Assembly: GCA_030612785.1 (NCBI GenBank)
Contig: JAUWNF010000219.1
Span: 1-6,153, forward strand
DNA: 6,153 nt
Direction of reading: 5' to 3'
Origin: Phycisphaerales bacterium
Lineage (GTDB): Bacteria; Planctomycetota; Phycisphaerae; UBA1845
Below, piece by piece: positions 5,894-6,153 of this stretch (within the stretch, counting starts at the first letter, position 1; the number at the start of each line of letters is the position of its first letter). The notes beneath the pieces were generated by a model. That model had not been told where the DNA came from and did no database searches. It saw only the letters and a program-made list of their open reading frames with translations. The translations under genes and the position numbers were made by a program.

Positions 5894-6072
5894 TCAAGGC
5901 CAAGCGTCCGCGCCGTCCTGCAAAGTCCGTACGCTCCGGCAAGCTTTACGGCCGACGTCCACAGTGGTTCGGGGATACGCGAGTGGCCGTCGCGCGTTCT
6001 GCGCCATTGCTCGAAGCGTCGCCGACCTGCTTCAAGGCGGGAAGGAATCGCTTGGGGCTTCCTGGGTCTCAT
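5677..6072 (-). CDS. IS66-type accessory-like HTH protein (TnpA-like), probably with an altered C-terminus
   Basis: The ORF gives 131 aa from ATG 6072, chosen because GGAGGA lies 6 nt upstream; the longer TTG start at 6126 lacks such a site. The core at residues 15-68 reads RRRFEQWRRTRDGHSRIPEP, then LWTSAVKLAGAYGLCRTART and LGLDYNALKRRV. The first part is a basic Arg-rich helix. The second is a homeodomain-like helix-turn-helix (AVKLAGAYGLCRTARTLGLD), as in small first ORFs of IS66-type elements and related solitary genes, so DNA binding is likely. After about residue 100 (below 5771) the ORF runs antisense to the aminotransferase fragment and ends in unrelated sequence. Its own C-terminus therefore appears lost or replaced. 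No tnpB or tnpC follows downstream; selD lies there instead. Family naming is from memory and moderately sure; the HTH reading is firmer. Confidence 0.6.
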   Translation of the reverse strand: MRPRKPQAIPSRLEAGRRRFEQWRRTRDGHSRIPEPLWTSAVKLAGAYGLCRTARTLGLDYNALKRRVASANPHGSPRRRPATGSLGLPRSSVTNVGKGIRRSPRRRRHPKTMKFAVLVPGSGSTRSGDII

Positions 6073-6153
6073 CGGCCGTCCTCCAGACCACCATCGGTCG
6101 GCGGCTGACGATACCGGGCTGGTCAAATCACTTCATGCATGCTCACCGGAAGG

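Noticed and set aside
5326..6108. Plus-strand open frame of 260 codons across the selD end and the aminotransferase fragment
   Set aside because: It overlaps conserved selD codons in another frame, is Arg/Ala/Ser-rich and has no recognisable motif; a GC-driven shadow frame.
1..6153. CRISPR array or other regularly spaced repeat array
   Set aside because: No motif recurs at regular spacing; the only exact direct repeat pair noted is the 9-bp one at 4301 and 4321.

Overview
The window is about 6.15 kb of GC-rich bacterial DNA. The best guess at the source is an uncultured Planctomycetota, perhaps of the Phycisphaerae. This rests on protein families recalled from that phylum: the excisionase-like HTH protein starting MAKMFYSQEEV, the small single-pass membrane protein with a C-terminal RSWRYDRYLEEFN block, and a SNF2 helicase followed by a small Pro-rich protein. 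No rRNA or marker gene confirms the assignment.

Layout. Positions 1-4203 hold four genes, all on the minus strand. In transcription order they are a 1015-aa SNF2/DUF3670-type helicase (4203-1156), a 137-aa acidic, Pro-rich protein starting 5 nt after the helicase stop (1150-737), a 134-aa single-pass membrane protein (620-216) behind a good sigma70-like promoter (750-723), and an HTH DNA-binding protein that runs off the left edge (182-1). A structured divergent intergenic region (4204-4379) separates these from the plus-strand gene selD (4380-5426). After selD comes the 5' part of a class I/II aminotransferase gene (from 5492). It loses its homology near 5771 and abuts a minus-strand ORF (6072-5677) that resembles the small HTH accessory protein of IS66-type elements. 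The right end therefore looks like a rearranged accessory junction.

The main point is that selD is itself a selenoprotein gene. A plain ORF reading would start it at GTG 4449 and drop the catalytic N-terminus. An in-frame ATG at 4380 leads through a TGA at 4431-4433 that aligns exactly with catalytic Cys17 of E. coli SelD (CAGUAGK against GAGCGCK, with the essential Lys conserved). Reading through gives 348 aa, the normal family length. It also places the acidic metal/ATP-site residues at 51, 68, 91 and 227, the numbers they carry in E. coli. A 38-nt hairpin with a G-first apical loop (4447-4484), 13 nt after the UGA, is a good bacterial SECIS candidate. The organism should therefore encode SelA, SelB and tRNA-Sec elsewhere, and its selenophosphate synthetase depends on selenocysteine for its own synthesis.

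Apart from the SelD circuit I see no multi-gene system that is clearly undescribed. The helicase plus small-protein pair and the membrane-protein plus HTH pair have no assigned function that I know of.
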